A stretch of DNA of 64,000 bases. Origin: Sphingomonas sp. S-NIH.Pt15_0812. Its GTDB lineage: Bacteria; Pseudomonadota; Alphaproteobacteria; Sphingomonadales; Sphingomonadaceae. A program made the translations under genes and the position numbers. Below, piece by piece: positions 16,378 to 24,814 of this stretch. The DNA lies in assembly GCF_003951315.1 (NCBI RefSeq), contig NZ_QLJH01000019.1, positions 12,425 to 76,424 on the forward strand. The letters are read 5' to 3'. Every line of letters starts with the position of its first letter. The first letter of the stretch is position 1. The notes under the pieces are model-generated. The model did no database searches, was not told where the DNA came from, and saw only the letters and a program-made list of their open reading frames with translations.

Positions 16378-17043
16378 CTAGGGAACCGCCGCCACCGTCA
16401 ACTGCGCGACCTTGAAGAAGTCGTTGCGATCGTCCGGCCCGTTGAACGAACCGCCCACGATCCAGACGTTCGACGCTTTGGCCAGCGGCAGGGCATAGGT
16501 CTGGAGAGCGGTCTTGTAGGCGTCGCTGTTGCTGTTGGAGCCACCGAGGCGGGTGTCGAACAGCGTCGCGGCATCCGTGCCCGTCAGCGCCGTGCCGAGG
16601 CCGAGCGTCGACGAGTTCCAGCCGATAAAGGCGTCATTGTCGGTATAGTTGCGGTCGTCGATGCCGAAGCTGTTCAGCTTTGCCGATTGCAGCGTCACGG
16701 CCTCGCTGAACTGGAGGATGAGGAATTCCCAGCCATTGATGTTGTCGATCTGGTGATAGCCGCCGTCGCGACGTTCACCCTGCTGGTAGATGCCGAGACC
16801 GTTCGAGCCGAAAGACGCGATCTCGCCGGCCGTGAACGCACCATCGAAGCCTCGCGACCAAGCGGTCGCCTTCATCGTGATCGACCGCGACCCGTCACTG
16901 CCGGAGTAAGTGAAAGCATTGCCGTAGCCTGAGCCGGTAACTTTACCGGAATTGACTGTGTTGAACACGAAATCCGCGGCCTGCGCCGATCCGGCGCTAG
17001 CAAAGGCTCCAAATGCTGCCGTTGCGGCGATGATCTTCTTCAT
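16378..17043 (-). CDS. Secreted PEP-CTERM-type protein truncated within its sorting motif
   Basis: 221 residues as read, beginning with a signal peptide (MKKIIAATAAFGAFASAGSAQA). The mature part resembles secreted PEP-CTERM proteins of unknown function, with SRSITMKATAWSRGFDGAF, NGWEFLILQFSEAVTL and YALPLAKASNVWIVGG. The reading frame ends VAAVP then TAG, precisely where VPEP is expected; the remaining sorting domain lies in frame downstream. A single G-to-T change (GAG to TAG) explains it. If real, the product would be exported without the transmembrane sorting anchor. The rest of the gene looks undamaged. It could also be a sequencing error. Confidence 0.8.
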   Translation of the reverse strand: MKKIIAATAAFGAFASAGSAQAADFVFNTVNSGKVTGSGYGNAFTYSGSDGSRSITMKATAWSRGFDGAFTAGEIASFGSNGLGIYQQGERRDGGYHQIDNINGWEFLILQFSEAVTLQSAKLNSFGIDDRNYTDNDAFIGWNSSTLGLGTALTGTDAATLFDTRLGGSNSNSDAYKTALQTYALPLAKASNVWIVGGSFNGPDDRNDFFKVAQLTVAAVP

Positions 17044-17394
17044 GTCGTTCCCCGTAATCTGATGAACAATCTCCTAACGTGGATTTTCGTTATCGCGCAA
17101 TAGGTTGTTGGGGGCAGCTTTGTGTCAATATGAAGCCCGCCATGGTTAATCACTATAGTAACCATGATTTGCGGGTAATGCGATCGATCTAGACCCAGTC
17201 TGCACGCATAGGTTTTCGTGCGAGTTGAAGATTTGATTAGAGGCTGGCCCATCATTGCCGATGTGATCGACGACGCCCATCGCGTCGAGGTTCGCGACCA
17301 AGAGGTGCGGATCGCGGAGCACGACGCTATGCTGGAACGCACGATCAGGGTGTCCGGGCAGCCCGGCGCGGCAGTGTGCAAAGCTGAACGGAAA
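17044..17394. promoter_or_regulatory. AT-rich gap with an 8-bp inverted repeat at 17141-17166
   Basis: 351 bases between the truncated PEP-CTERM gene and tRNA-Arg. CATGGTTA at 17141-17148 pairs with TAACCATG at 17159-17166 across a 10-base AT-rich spacer, an operator-like dyad about 100 bases upstream of the start at 17043. On the minus strand a TTGACA lies slightly downstream of it (around 17125). No convincing coding ORF is present. Confidence 0.4.
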
Positions 17395-17471
<77 letters not shown>

Positions 17472-17513
17472 CTGGAGGGCTCGCCTAGCAAAGCCTTTGG
17501 CGGAGCGCCAGCC

Positions 17514-17918
17514 CTAACGTGCAGGGAATCGTCGTGTCGGCGTCAGGGTGACGGGCTGGAAGGGCGCCAGGCCGCAGGCGGCGCCGCTCTGGATCGGCGC
17601 GCTGGTGATGACCGTCAGGATGTCGGTCGAGCAGAGCCGGTTGCCGATCGGGCGGTAGCTGATCCGCCGCTCATAGCCGAGGCCTGGGCAGGCCTGTGCC
17701 AGGGTGGTGCGGAAGACGCGGCGGTCGCGCATCAGGAAATCGATCACCCGGTCGCTGCGGACCTGGCTCTCGCGGATCAGATGGGCGGGGATGCAGTCCA
17801 CTGCCGCGCCTGCCGGCTCGGCCGGGGGCGGGGTGCCATGATCGCGGTTCCTGGCGGAAGCCGCGAAGGCGGGTGCGATCGCCAGCAGCAGGAAGAACCG
17901 TCGCCGGGATCGCGTCAT
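17514..17918 (-). CDS. Secreted DUF6491-like protein
   Basis: 134 residues. The ATG at 17918 starts a signal peptide ([22 protein letters not shown]). The mature protein has [53 protein letters not shown] and [12 protein letters not shown]. This spacing of Cys and hydrophobic residues (CI..I, L...CPGL, LCS.D, C.L..F.P) resembles the small DUF6491 family of exported proteins with no known activity. It lies 13 bases after nth on the same strand and is likely co-transcribed with dapB-nth. Confidence 0.65.
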   Translation of the reverse strand: MTRSRRRFFLLLAIAPAFAASARNRDHGTPPPAEPAGAAVDCIPAHLIRESQVRSDRVIDFLMRDRRVFRTTLAQACPGLGYERRISYRPIGNRLCSTDILTVITSAPIQSGAACGLAPFQPVTLTPTRRFPAR

Positions 17919-17931
17919 CGCATCGCCTCCG

Positions 17932-18594
17932 TCAGGCCGCGCGCGCCGCCTTGGTGGCGGGCGGCGGGGTCTTGGGCTTGAACGCACAGAGATCGGCGAC
18001 GATGCAACGCCAGCATTCGGGCCGGCGCGCCTTGCACACATAGCGGCCGTGCAGGATCAGCCAGTGATGGGCGTGCTGGCGAAAGGGCGGGGGCGTCGCC
18101 TTGTCCAGCTTCAGCTCGACCGCCAATGGCGTCTTGCCGGGGGCGAGGCCGGTGCGGTTGCAGACTCGGAAGATATGCGTGTCGACCGCGAAGGTTTCCG
18201 CGCCGAACGCCACGTTGAGCACGACATTGGCGGTCTTGCGGCCGACGCCGGGCAGCCGCTCCAGCGCCTCGCGCGTGGCGGGCACCTCGCCGCCGAACGC
18301 ATCGATCAGCATCTGCGACAGGGCGATGACGTTCTTCGCCTTGGCATTGTACAGGCCGATCGTCTTGATATGCCGTTTCAGCCCCTCCTCGCCGAGCGCC
18401 ACCATCTTCTCGGGCGTGTCGACCGTCTCGAACAGCGCGCGGGTCGCCTTGTTGACCGACACGTCGGTCGCCTGCGCCGACAGCGCCACCGCCACGACCA
18501 GCGTGAACGGGTTGCGATAGTCCAGTTCGGTGACCGGATGCGGGTCCGCTTCCGCGAGCCGGTGATAGAAATCGCGAACGTCGGCGCGCTTCAC
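17932..18594 (-). CDS. nth: Endonuclease III
   Basis: Bifunctional DNA glycosylase/AP lyase of base-excision repair, removing oxidised pyrimidines. 220 residues from a GTG at 18594, two bases after the dapB stop. The helix-hairpin-helix [14 protein letters not shown] contains the catalytic Lys, VDTHIFRV contains the catalytic Asp, and the C-terminal [4Fe-4S] loop is C-x6-C-x2-C-x5-C ([17 protein letters not shown]). An Ala/Pro/Lys tail follows. The spacing indicates an operon with dapB. The upstream in-frame extension overlaps dapB and is rejected. Confidence 0.95.
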   Translation of the reverse strand: MKRADVRDFYHRLAEADPHPVTELDYRNPFTLVVAVALSAQATDVSVNKATRALFETVDTPEKMVALGEEGLKRHIKTIGLYNAKAKNVIALSQMLIDAFGGEVPATREALERLPGVGRKTANVVLNVAFGAETFAVDTHIFRVCNRTGLAPGKTPLAVELKLDKATPPPFRQHAHHWLILHGRYVCKARRPECWRCIVADLCAFKPKTPPPATKAARAA

Positions 18595-18596
18595 GC

Positions 18597-19325
18597 TCAG
18601 AGGCCCAGCACGTCGCCCATGCGATAGCGGCCGGCGGGTTGCCGGGCGAGCCATAGTGCCGCCTTCACCGCGCCGCGCGCGAAGATGCTGCGGTCCTGCG
18701 CCAGGTGGCTGAGTTCGATCCGCTCGCCTTCCGCCGCCAGGATGACGCTGTGATCGCCGACCACCGATCCGCCGCGCAGCGCCGCCAGCCCGATCGTGCC
18801 CTCGCTACGCGCGCCGGTCAGTCCGACGCGGCTGTCGACACGCAGTTCCGACAGCGTCGAGCCGCGCCCCGCCGCCGCCGCCTCGCCCAGCAGCAGCGCG
18901 GTGCCGGAGGGGGCATCGACCTTGTGGCGATGGTGCATCTCGACGATCTCGATGTCCCAGTCGGGTCCGAGCCGGGCGGCGGCCTCCTGCACCAGCATCG
19001 CCAGCAGCGTGACGCCGAGCGAGGTGTTGCCGGTCTGGAGGATGGCGACGCGGGTGGCGGCGGCGTCGATCGCCGCATGGTGCGCGGGCGACAGGCCGGT
19101 GGTGCCGATCACGATCGGCGTATCCGCCGCGACCGCCGCGTCGAGATGTGCCTCCAGCGCGGAGGGCGTGGAGAAGTCGACCAGCACGTCGGCGGCGCGC
19201 GCAACGATCGCGGGATCATCCTTCGCCTCCGACCCGCCGGCGAGCCGTGCGCCAGCCTCGACCAGCGCGTCGGCGATGGCGCGGCCCATGCGGCCGGCGC
19301 TGCCATAGATGCCGATGGCGGTCAT
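18597..19325 (-). CDS. dapB: 4-hydroxy-tetrahydrodipicolinate reductase
   Basis: NAD(P)H-dependent step of lysine/diaminopimelate synthesis, cytosolic. 242 residues from ATG 19325 (TAIGIYGSAGRMGRAI, the nucleotide-binding GxxGxxG). The active-site segment EMHHRHKVDAPSGTALLLGE contains the catalytic His pair and Lys, and the mid-region has VIGTTGL. A TTG-initiated 20-residue extension is possible but unlikely. First gene of dapB-nth-DUF6491-like. Confidence 0.95.
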   Translation of the reverse strand: MTAIGIYGSAGRMGRAIADALVEAGARLAGGSEAKDDPAIVARAADVLVDFSTPSALEAHLDAAVAADTPIVIGTTGLSPAHHAAIDAAATRVAILQTGNTSLGVTLLAMLVQEAAARLGPDWDIEIVEMHHRHKVDAPSGTALLLGEAAAAGRGSTLSELRVDSRVGLTGARSEGTIGLAALRGGSVVGDHSVILAAEGERIELSHLAQDRSIFARGAVKAALWLARQPAGRYRMGDVLGL

Positions 19326-19427
19326 GCGGGAAGGCTCAGATGCTGGCGGTGTGGCATGGCCGATCCTTGGCACGAAGCGCGGCAAGCCGGAACCGGAAAT
19401 CGCCCGGTTTCGCTAACGCCCGGCGAG

Positions 19428-19470
19428 TAAAAGCGGAAACGCCGCCGGCCTGACGGCCGACGGCGTTTCC
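19428..19470 (-). terminator. Intrinsic terminator after the PEP-CTERM gene
   Basis: A 16-bp stem with one mismatch (GGAAACGCCG... arms at 19435-19450 and 19455-19470) has a 4-base loop and is followed on the minus strand by GCTTTTA. It lies 44 bases past the stop at 19514. Confidence 0.75.
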
Positions 19471-19513
19471 GACGTTCGGGGCGGGAATCTGTCCTGCCGC
19501 CCCGTCCGTCACT

Positions 19514-20050
19514 TCAAGCGAAGCGGATCGCGGTGTTGCGGCGGCGATAGCGCGCAGCACCGGCGACCATGCCGAAGCCGAGCAGCATCAGTGCCCAGGT
19601 GGCGGGTTCGGGCACCGCCGAGATGGTGACGACGTTGCCGCCCTCGGTCGGCACCACATAGCCACCCGGCGTGGCCAAGTCGGCATCGGTGATGTTCAGC
19701 CTCAGGCCGCCGATGTAGAGCGGCTTGGCGGCGGTGAAGGCATCGTCGAACCAGTATTCGACCGAGTCCTCACCTTTCCGCTTCGTGCCGATGCCGAAGT
19801 TGAAGGCGCCATATTCCGCTGCGGAACTGCCGAAATAGGCGGCGTTGTTGCCCTTGAGGCTGTTGCTGATGTCAAAGAAGACGTAGTTGGCGATCGAGTT
19901 CTGGATGCCGGTATCGGAGTTCAGATCGAACGAATCGATCAGATCTGCGCCATTGGTAATCTTGAAGTTCAGCAGCGCAGCGGAGGCCGGCGCAGCGGCG
20001 AGGATGGTCAGGGCGGCGGTGCTGGCGAGCAGGGTCTTGATGATCTTCAC
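19514..20050 (-). CDS. Secreted PEP-CTERM protein
   Basis: 178 residues from a GTG at 20050 with GGAGA seven bases before it; the codons beyond that have no coding look. Signal peptide VKIIKTLLASTAALTILAAAPASA. The mature part includes GADLIDSFDLNSDTGIQNS and YVFFDISNSLKGNNAAYFG. The end is VPEPATWALMLLGFGMVAGA plus ARYRRRNTAIRFA, the full PEP motif, hydrophobic helix and basic tail. Exported protein of unknown role. Comparison with the truncated gene 2.5 kb away shows what the latter has lost. Confidence 0.88.
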   Translation of the reverse strand: MKIIKTLLASTAALTILAAAPASAALLNFKITNGADLIDSFDLNSDTGIQNSIANYVFFDISNSLKGNNAAYFGSSAAEYGAFNFGIGTKRKGEDSVEYWFDDAFTAAKPLYIGGLRLNITDADLATPGGYVVPTEGGNVVTISAVPEPATWALMLLGFGMVAGAARYRRRNTAIRFA

Positions 20051-20179
20051 AAAGGTCTCCGTCAGAGAGGTTCGAGAACTTGACGCCTCTTTGATGCGAC
20101 CGACCGAGTAGGGCAACAGATAGCTTGGATTAACAATGTGCTAAAGCGGGACGATGATAAAGATGAATAAAATAATCCA

Positions 20180-20194
20180 TGATAATCATTATGT
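20180..20194. promoter_or_regulatory. Fur-box-like palindrome
   Basis: TGATAATCATTATGT matches 13 of 15 positions of the 7-1-7 Fur consensus TGATAATNATTATCA. It lies in the AT-rich gap between a PEP-CTERM gene (minus, 130 bases away) and cobB (plus, 107 bases away). Whether Fur, or any regulator, binds it is inference. Confidence 0.4.
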
Positions 20195-20300
20195 TGATCG
20201 GTAAACCTCCATGCGATCGCCCATCGGCTCTGTCGATTTTCGGTGTCACCGGGCCTTGCCGGGCCTGTTCGCCAATCGCTGGGGCTTCTATCCTGCCGTC

Positions 20301-21026
20301 ATGGAGAAACGATCTGCCATCGTCGTGCTGACCGGGGCGGGGATTTCTGCCGAATCGGGGGTCCCCACTTTCCGAGGGCCCGGAGGCTTGTGGGAGGGGC
20401 ATCGGGTCGAGGAGGTCTGCACGCCGCAGGCGCTGGGGGCCGACCCGGCCTTGGTGCACCGCTTCTACGATTTGCGCCGTGCGGCGCTGCTCGATGTCGT
20501 GCCAAATCCCGCCCATGAGGCGCTGGCGCGACTGGACCGGGAATGGCGGGGCGAGTTGCTGATCGTGACGCAGAATGTCGACGACCTGCATGAGCGGGCG
20601 GGCGCGCGGCGGCTGCTCCATATGCATGGCGAATTGCGATCCGCCTTGTGCGCCGCCTGCGGTGCCCGGATGCCGCATCCGGGGCCACTGCCGCCCGGCA
20701 GCCGCTGCCCAGGCTGCGGGGCGGCGGCGCTACGGCCGGACATCGTCTTCTTCGGCGAGTTTCCCTACGCGATGGAGCGGATCGAGGCCGCGCTGGCGGC
20801 CTGCGACCTGTTCGTCTCGATCGGCACGTCGGGCGCGGTCTATCCGGCGGCGGGATTCGTCGCGAAGGCCGCCGCCTATGGCGCACGCACGCTGGAACTC
20901 AATCTGGAGCCATCGGCAGGCAGCCGCCGATTCGACGAGACGCGGCTCGGCCCCGCCAGCCGGCTGGTGCCCGAATGGGTCGAGGCGCTGCTTCAGTCGA
21001 CCCAGTCGAGCCCGATGTCGCGATAG
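20301..21026 (+). CDS. cobB: SIR2-family NAD-dependent protein deacylase
   Basis: Removes acetyl or succinyl groups from lysines using NAD+. 241 residues from ATG 20301 (MEKRSAIVVLTGAGISAESG); the frame upstream lacks coding character. Motifs: GAGISAESGVPTFRG, TQNVDDLHERAG, the catalytic His in MHGEL, zinc Cys pairs CAAC and CPGC, and VSIGTSGAVYPAAGF. The 3' end overlaps the convergent era gene by 34 bases. Confidence 0.93.
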   Translation: MEKRSAIVVLTGAGISAESGVPTFRGPGGLWEGHRVEEVCTPQALGADPALVHRFYDLRRAALLDVVPNPAHEALARLDREWRGELLIVTQNVDDLHERAGARRLLHMHGELRSALCAACGARMPHPGPLPPGSRCPGCGAAALRPDIVFFGEFPYAMERIEAALAACDLFVSIGTSGAVYPAAGFVAKAAAYGARTLELNLEPSAGSRRFDETRLGPASRLVPEWVEALLQSTQSSPMSR

Positions 21027-21889
21027 AGCGTTCGGTCCTCGTCCCAGCCGGGGCGGACCTTGACGTGGAGGTAGAGGTGCACCGGCCGGTCGAGCAGCAC
21101 CGCCAGTTCGGTGCGCGCGCGCGCGCCGATCTCGCGGATGCGGCTGCCGCCCTTGCCCAGCACGATGGCGCGCTGGGTCGGGCGCTCGACCAGGATCTGC
21201 TGGTGGATCTCGACCGATCCGTCCTCGCGCTCCTTGAACGCCTCGGTCTCGATCGCGCTGGCATAGGGCAACTCGGCATGGAGCTGGAGATAGAGCTGCT
21301 CGCGCGTCACTTCGGCGGCCATGGCGCGCTCGGTGGCGTCGGACACCTGGTCCTCGGGATAGTGCCAGGGGCCGACCGGCATCGCCCCGGCCAGCGCGCG
21401 CTTCAATTCGGGCAGGCCGTCGCCGGTCTGGGCGGAGACGAACCAGGTCTCTGCAAAGGGCAGCAGCGCGTTCAGCCGCTCGGCATGGATCAGCAGCTTG
21501 GCCTTGTCGGCCAGGTCGACCTTGTTGAGGATCAGGTGCTTGGGCTCGGGCCGGTCGCGTAAGGATTCGGCGATGTCGGTCACCTTGCTGCCCAGGCCGC
21601 CCTTGGCGTCGACGACCAGCGCCAGCACGTCCGCGCCTTCGGTCCCGCCCCAGGCGGCGGCGACCATCGCGCGGTCCAGCCGGCGCTGCGGCTCGAAGAT
21701 GCCGGGCGTGTCGACCAGCAGCAGCTGCGCCTCCTCCTCGATCGCGACGCCCATCAGGCGCGCGCGCGTCGTCTGCGCCTTGGGGCTGACGATCGCCACC
21801 TTCTGCCCGACCAGGGCATTGACCAGGGTGGACTTGCCCGCATTGGGCGCGCCGAGGACGGCGACGAGGCCGCAACGTTGTTCGCTCAT
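20993..21889 (-). CDS. era: GTPase Era
   Basis: Ras-like GTPase with a KH domain, needed for 16S rRNA maturation and 30S assembly. 298 residues from ATG 21889 (MSEQRCGLVAVLGAPNAGKS). G-motifs: GAPNAGKST, the TT in QTTRA, DTPGIF, NKVD and SAQTG; C-terminal KH signature VLGKGGSRIREIG. It ends with a convergent 34-base overlap with cobB. The alternative ATG 36 bases upstream is less likely because the family N-terminus starts at MSE. Confidence 0.96.
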   Translation of the reverse strand: MSEQRCGLVAVLGAPNAGKSTLVNALVGQKVAIVSPKAQTTRARLMGVAIEEEAQLLLVDTPGIFEPQRRLDRAMVAAAWGGTEGADVLALVVDAKGGLGSKVTDIAESLRDRPEPKHLILNKVDLADKAKLLIHAERLNALLPFAETWFVSAQTGDGLPELKRALAGAMPVGPWHYPEDQVSDATERAMAAEVTREQLYLQLHAELPYASAIETEAFKEREDGSVEIHQQILVERPTQRAIVLGKGGSRIREIGARARTELAVLLDRPVHLYLHVKVRPGWDEDRTLYRDIGLDWVD

Positions 21890-22003
21890 GCGCGTGGCGT
21901 AGAGGCGGGACGGGGGGCGGGGCAAGCCCCGAGCTTCCGCGCGGGCAAAGGGTGGCGCTCCGCCTGGCCCTGGACTCCCGCGTTCGCGGGAACATGAAGA
22001 GGC

Positions 22004-22031
22004 GCCCCCTCCCCGAAGGCGGGAAGGGGGC
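22004..22031 (-). terminator. Terminator-like hairpin after xylA
   Basis: 12-bp stem GCCCCCTCCCCG/CGGGAAGGGGGC with one mismatch and an AAGG loop, 9 bases past the xylA stop. No T-run. Confidence 0.5.
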
Positions 22032-22039
22032 CGGACGTC

Positions 22040-23347
22040 TTACAGGAAGCGGTTGATGAGGTTCTCGATCCGCTCCTGCCGGCCGGAGCGGGGCTTGGGA
22101 TCGATGTTCCGCTCCACCGCCAGGTCGGCGATGCCCGCCAGGTCGAGGCCGCCGACCTGCTGGCCGAACGCGCCGTCCCAGCCGGCGTAACGCTCCGCCT
22201 TGATCGAGTCGAGGCGACCGTCCTCGATGATCGCGGCGGCGTTGAGCAGGCCCTTGGCGACCACGTCGATGCCGCCGACGTGGCCGTAGAACAGGTCGGC
22301 CGGGTCCATCGACTGGCGACGCACCTTGGCGTCGAAGTTGAAGCCGCCGGTGGTGAAGCCGCCCGCGCGGATGATCTCGATCATCGCCAGCGTCAGTTCC
22401 TCGACCGAGTTGGGGAATTGATCCGTGTCCCAGCCATTCTGCGGGTCACCGCGATTGGCGTCGATCGAGCCGAAGATGCCGAGCGCCGCCGATGTCGCGA
22501 TCTCATGCTCGAAGGTGTGGCCCGACAGCGTGGCGTGGTTCGCCTCGATATTGACCTTGACCTCGTTCTCCAAGCCGTAGCGCTTCAGGAAGCCGTACAC
22601 GGTCGCGGTGTCGAAGTCGTACTGATGCTTGGTCGGCTCGTGCGGCTTGGGCTCGATCAGGATCGTGCCGGTGAAGCCGATCTTGTGCTTGTGCTCGACC
22701 ACCAGGCTGAGGAAGCGGCCGAAATTGTCCAGCTCGCGCTTCAGGTCGGTGTTGTGCAGCGTCTCATACCCCTCGCGGCCGCCCCACAGCACATAGTTGC
22801 TGCCGCCCAGGCGATGCGTGGCCTCCAGCGCGTCGCGGACCTGGAGCGCGCCGAACGCATAGACCTCCGGATCGGGATTGGTCGCGCCGCCGGCGGCGAA
22901 GCGCGGATGGCTGAACAGATTGGCGGTGCCCCAGAGCAGCTTGCGGCCCGACGAGGCCTGGAGCGTCTCCAGATGGTCGACGGCCTCGGCGAAATAGCGG
23001 CGATGCTCGGTGACGTTGGCGGCGTCCGCCATCACGTCCACGTCATGGAAGCAGTAATAGGGCACGTCGAGCTTCTGGAAGAAGTCGAACGCCACCTCGC
23101 GCTTCTCGGCGGCCGCCGCGCTGTCGTTCGCGCCGCGATGCCAGGGGCGGTTGAAGGTGCCGCCGCCGAACACGTCGGAGCCGGGCCAGCAGAAGGTGTG
23201 CCAGAAACAGGCGGCGAAGCGGAGATGCTCCTCCATCGTCTTGCCCATCACGACGCGGTTCTTGTCGTAATAGCGATAGGCCAGCTCGTTGGTCGAATCC
23301 GGACCTTCGTAGCGGATCTGGGGAATGTCGGCGAAGAAATCGGACAT
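22040..23347 (-). CDS. xylA: Xylose isomerase
   Basis: Interconverts D-xylose and D-xylulose. 435 residues from ATG 23347; the xylB stop TGA overlaps this ATG by one base (TGATG), so the longer open frame is a shadow. Family marks: [15 protein letters not shown] near the N-terminus, CFHDVDVM with the catalytic His, the metal ligands in [15 protein letters not shown], and [15 protein letters not shown]. Cytosolic TIM-barrel metalloenzyme. Last gene of the GH43-xylB-xylA operon, putatively under the LacI-type operator at 25992. Confidence 0.97.
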   Translation of the reverse strand: MSDFFADIPQIRYEGPDSTNELAYRYYDKNRVVMGKTMEEHLRFAACFWHTFCWPGSDVFGGGTFNRPWHRGANDSAAAAEKREVAFDFFQKLDVPYYCFHDVDVMADAANVTEHRRYFAEAVDHLETLQASSGRKLLWGTANLFSHPRFAAGGATNPDPEVYAFGALQVRDALEATHRLGGSNYVLWGGREGYETLHNTDLKRELDNFGRFLSLVVEHKHKIGFTGTILIEPKPHEPTKHQYDFDTATVYGFLKRYGLENEVKVNIEANHATLSGHTFEHEIATSAALGIFGSIDANRGDPQNGWDTDQFPNSVEELTLAMIEIIRAGGFTTGGFNFDAKVRRQSMDPADLFYGHVGGIDVVAKGLLNAAAIIEDGRLDSIKAERYAGWDGAFGQQVGGLDLAGIADLAVERNIDPKPRSGRQERIENLINRFL

Positions 23348-24807
23348 CAGGCGTTCCTGTCGAGAGGGGTGGGGGTGATGCGGGAATAGGCGTCGCGGAA
23401 GGCGGCCTTCTTGGCGGCGAGCCGGTCGACCAGTTCGGGTTCGGGGGCGATGCTGCGCGCGACCGGCGGGGCGGCGCAGACGCTGGCGGGATCGCCGCCA
23501 TCGACGGCGAGCTGCGCGAGGCGGGCGGCGCCCAAGGCCGGGCCGACCTCGCCGCCCTGGAGATAGACCAGCTCGACCTCCATCGCGCTGGCGAGGATGC
23601 GGCCCCAATAGCCGGAGCGCGCACCACCGCCGATCACCGCCATGCGGTCGACCCGCGTGCCGGCATCCTTCAATGCGTCGAGCCCGTCGGCCAGCGCGAA
23701 GGCGACGCCCTCCAGCACCGCCTGCGCCAGTCGGCCGCCGTCCGTGTCATGGTCGAGGCGGAGGAAGGCGCCACGCACCTCGGCATCGTTGTGCGGCGTC
23801 CGCTCGCCCGACAGATAGGGGAGGAAGAGTTCGGGGCCGCAGGCCGGCCCCGCCGCCTCGGCGCGCGCGAACAGTTCGGCCGCGCCGCCGGCCGCCGTGA
23901 TCCGCGCCACCCAGTCGATGCACGAGGCGGCGGACAGGTGGACCGACATCTGGTGCCACAGGCCGGGCAGGGCGTGGCAGAAGGCATGGACGGCGCGCGC
24001 CGGATTGGGGCGGAACTCCTTCGTCGCGACGAAGATCACGCCCGAGGTGCCGAGCGACAGCAGCGCGTCGCCGTCCCGCACCACGCCGACGCCGACCGCG
24101 CCCGCCGCATTGTCGCCGCCGCCGGCCGCGACCGGCACTGGCGGCACGCCCCACAGTTCGGCCACCTCGGCCAGCAGCGTGCCGGTGACGTCCGATCCCT
24201 CGTGCAGGCTGGGCATCTGCGCCTGGGTCAAGCCGCAGGCGGCGAGCACCGCGTCGCTCCACCGCCGGCCGGCGACGTCGAGCCAGATGGTGCCGGCGCT
24301 GTCCGACAGGTCGGACGCCTTGTCGCCGGTCATCTTCAGCCGGACATAGTCCTTGGGCAGCAGCACGGCGCGGACCGCGGCGAACACGTCCGGCTCGTGG
24401 TCGCGGACCCATAGCAGCTTGGGCGCGGTGAAGCCGGGCATCGCCAGATTGCCGGTGATCGCGTGGAGATCGGGCACCGCCGCCTCCAGCGCGCGGCACT
24501 CGGCGGCGCTGCGCCCGTCATTCCACAAAATGGCGGGGCGCAAGGGGCGGTCGTCCGCCCCCAGCAGGGTCGCGCCGTGCATCTGCCCGGCGAGACCGAT
24601 GCCGCGCACCGCGCGCCGCACCGCCGGGTCGATCGCCTGGACGGCGGCGGTGGTCGCCTTCCACCAGGCGTCGGGGTCCTGTTCGGACCAGAGCGGATGG
24701 GGACGCTGCACGGTCAGCGCCGCCGTTCCCTGTCCGGCGACCGCGCCGCTGTCGTCGAGCACTACCGCCTTGACGCCGGAGGTGCCGATATCGATGCCGA
24801 GAAACAT
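23347..24807 (-). CDS. xylB: Xylulokinase
   Basis: Phosphorylates D-xylulose to xylulose 5-phosphate, feeding the pentose phosphate pathway. 486 residues, FGGY kinase fold: N-terminal phosphate loop [15 protein letters not shown], substrate segment [13 protein letters not shown], adenosine/phosphate motif [11 protein letters not shown], and C-terminal [16 protein letters not shown]. It lies seven bases after the GH43 gene and overlaps xylA. Together these three convert xylo-oligosaccharide ends to a central metabolite. Confidence 0.95.
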   Translation of the reverse strand: MFLGIDIGTSGVKAVVLDDSGAVAGQGTAALTVQRPHPLWSEQDPDAWWKATTAAVQAIDPAVRRAVRGIGLAGQMHGATLLGADDRPLRPAILWNDGRSAAECRALEAAVPDLHAITGNLAMPGFTAPKLLWVRDHEPDVFAAVRAVLLPKDYVRLKMTGDKASDLSDSAGTIWLDVAGRRWSDAVLAACGLTQAQMPSLHEGSDVTGTLLAEVAELWGVPPVPVAAGGGDNAAGAVGVGVVRDGDALLSLGTSGVIFVATKEFRPNPARAVHAFCHALPGLWHQMSVHLSAASCIDWVARITAAGGAAELFARAEAAGPACGPELFLPYLSGERTPHNDAEVRGAFLRLDHDTDGGRLAQAVLEGVAFALADGLDALKDAGTRVDRMAVIGGGARSGYWGRILASAMEVELVYLQGGEVGPALGAARLAQLAVDGGDPASVCAAPPVARSIAPEPELVDRLAAKKAAFRDAYSRITPTPLDRNA

Positions 24808-24814
24808 GGGGGGA

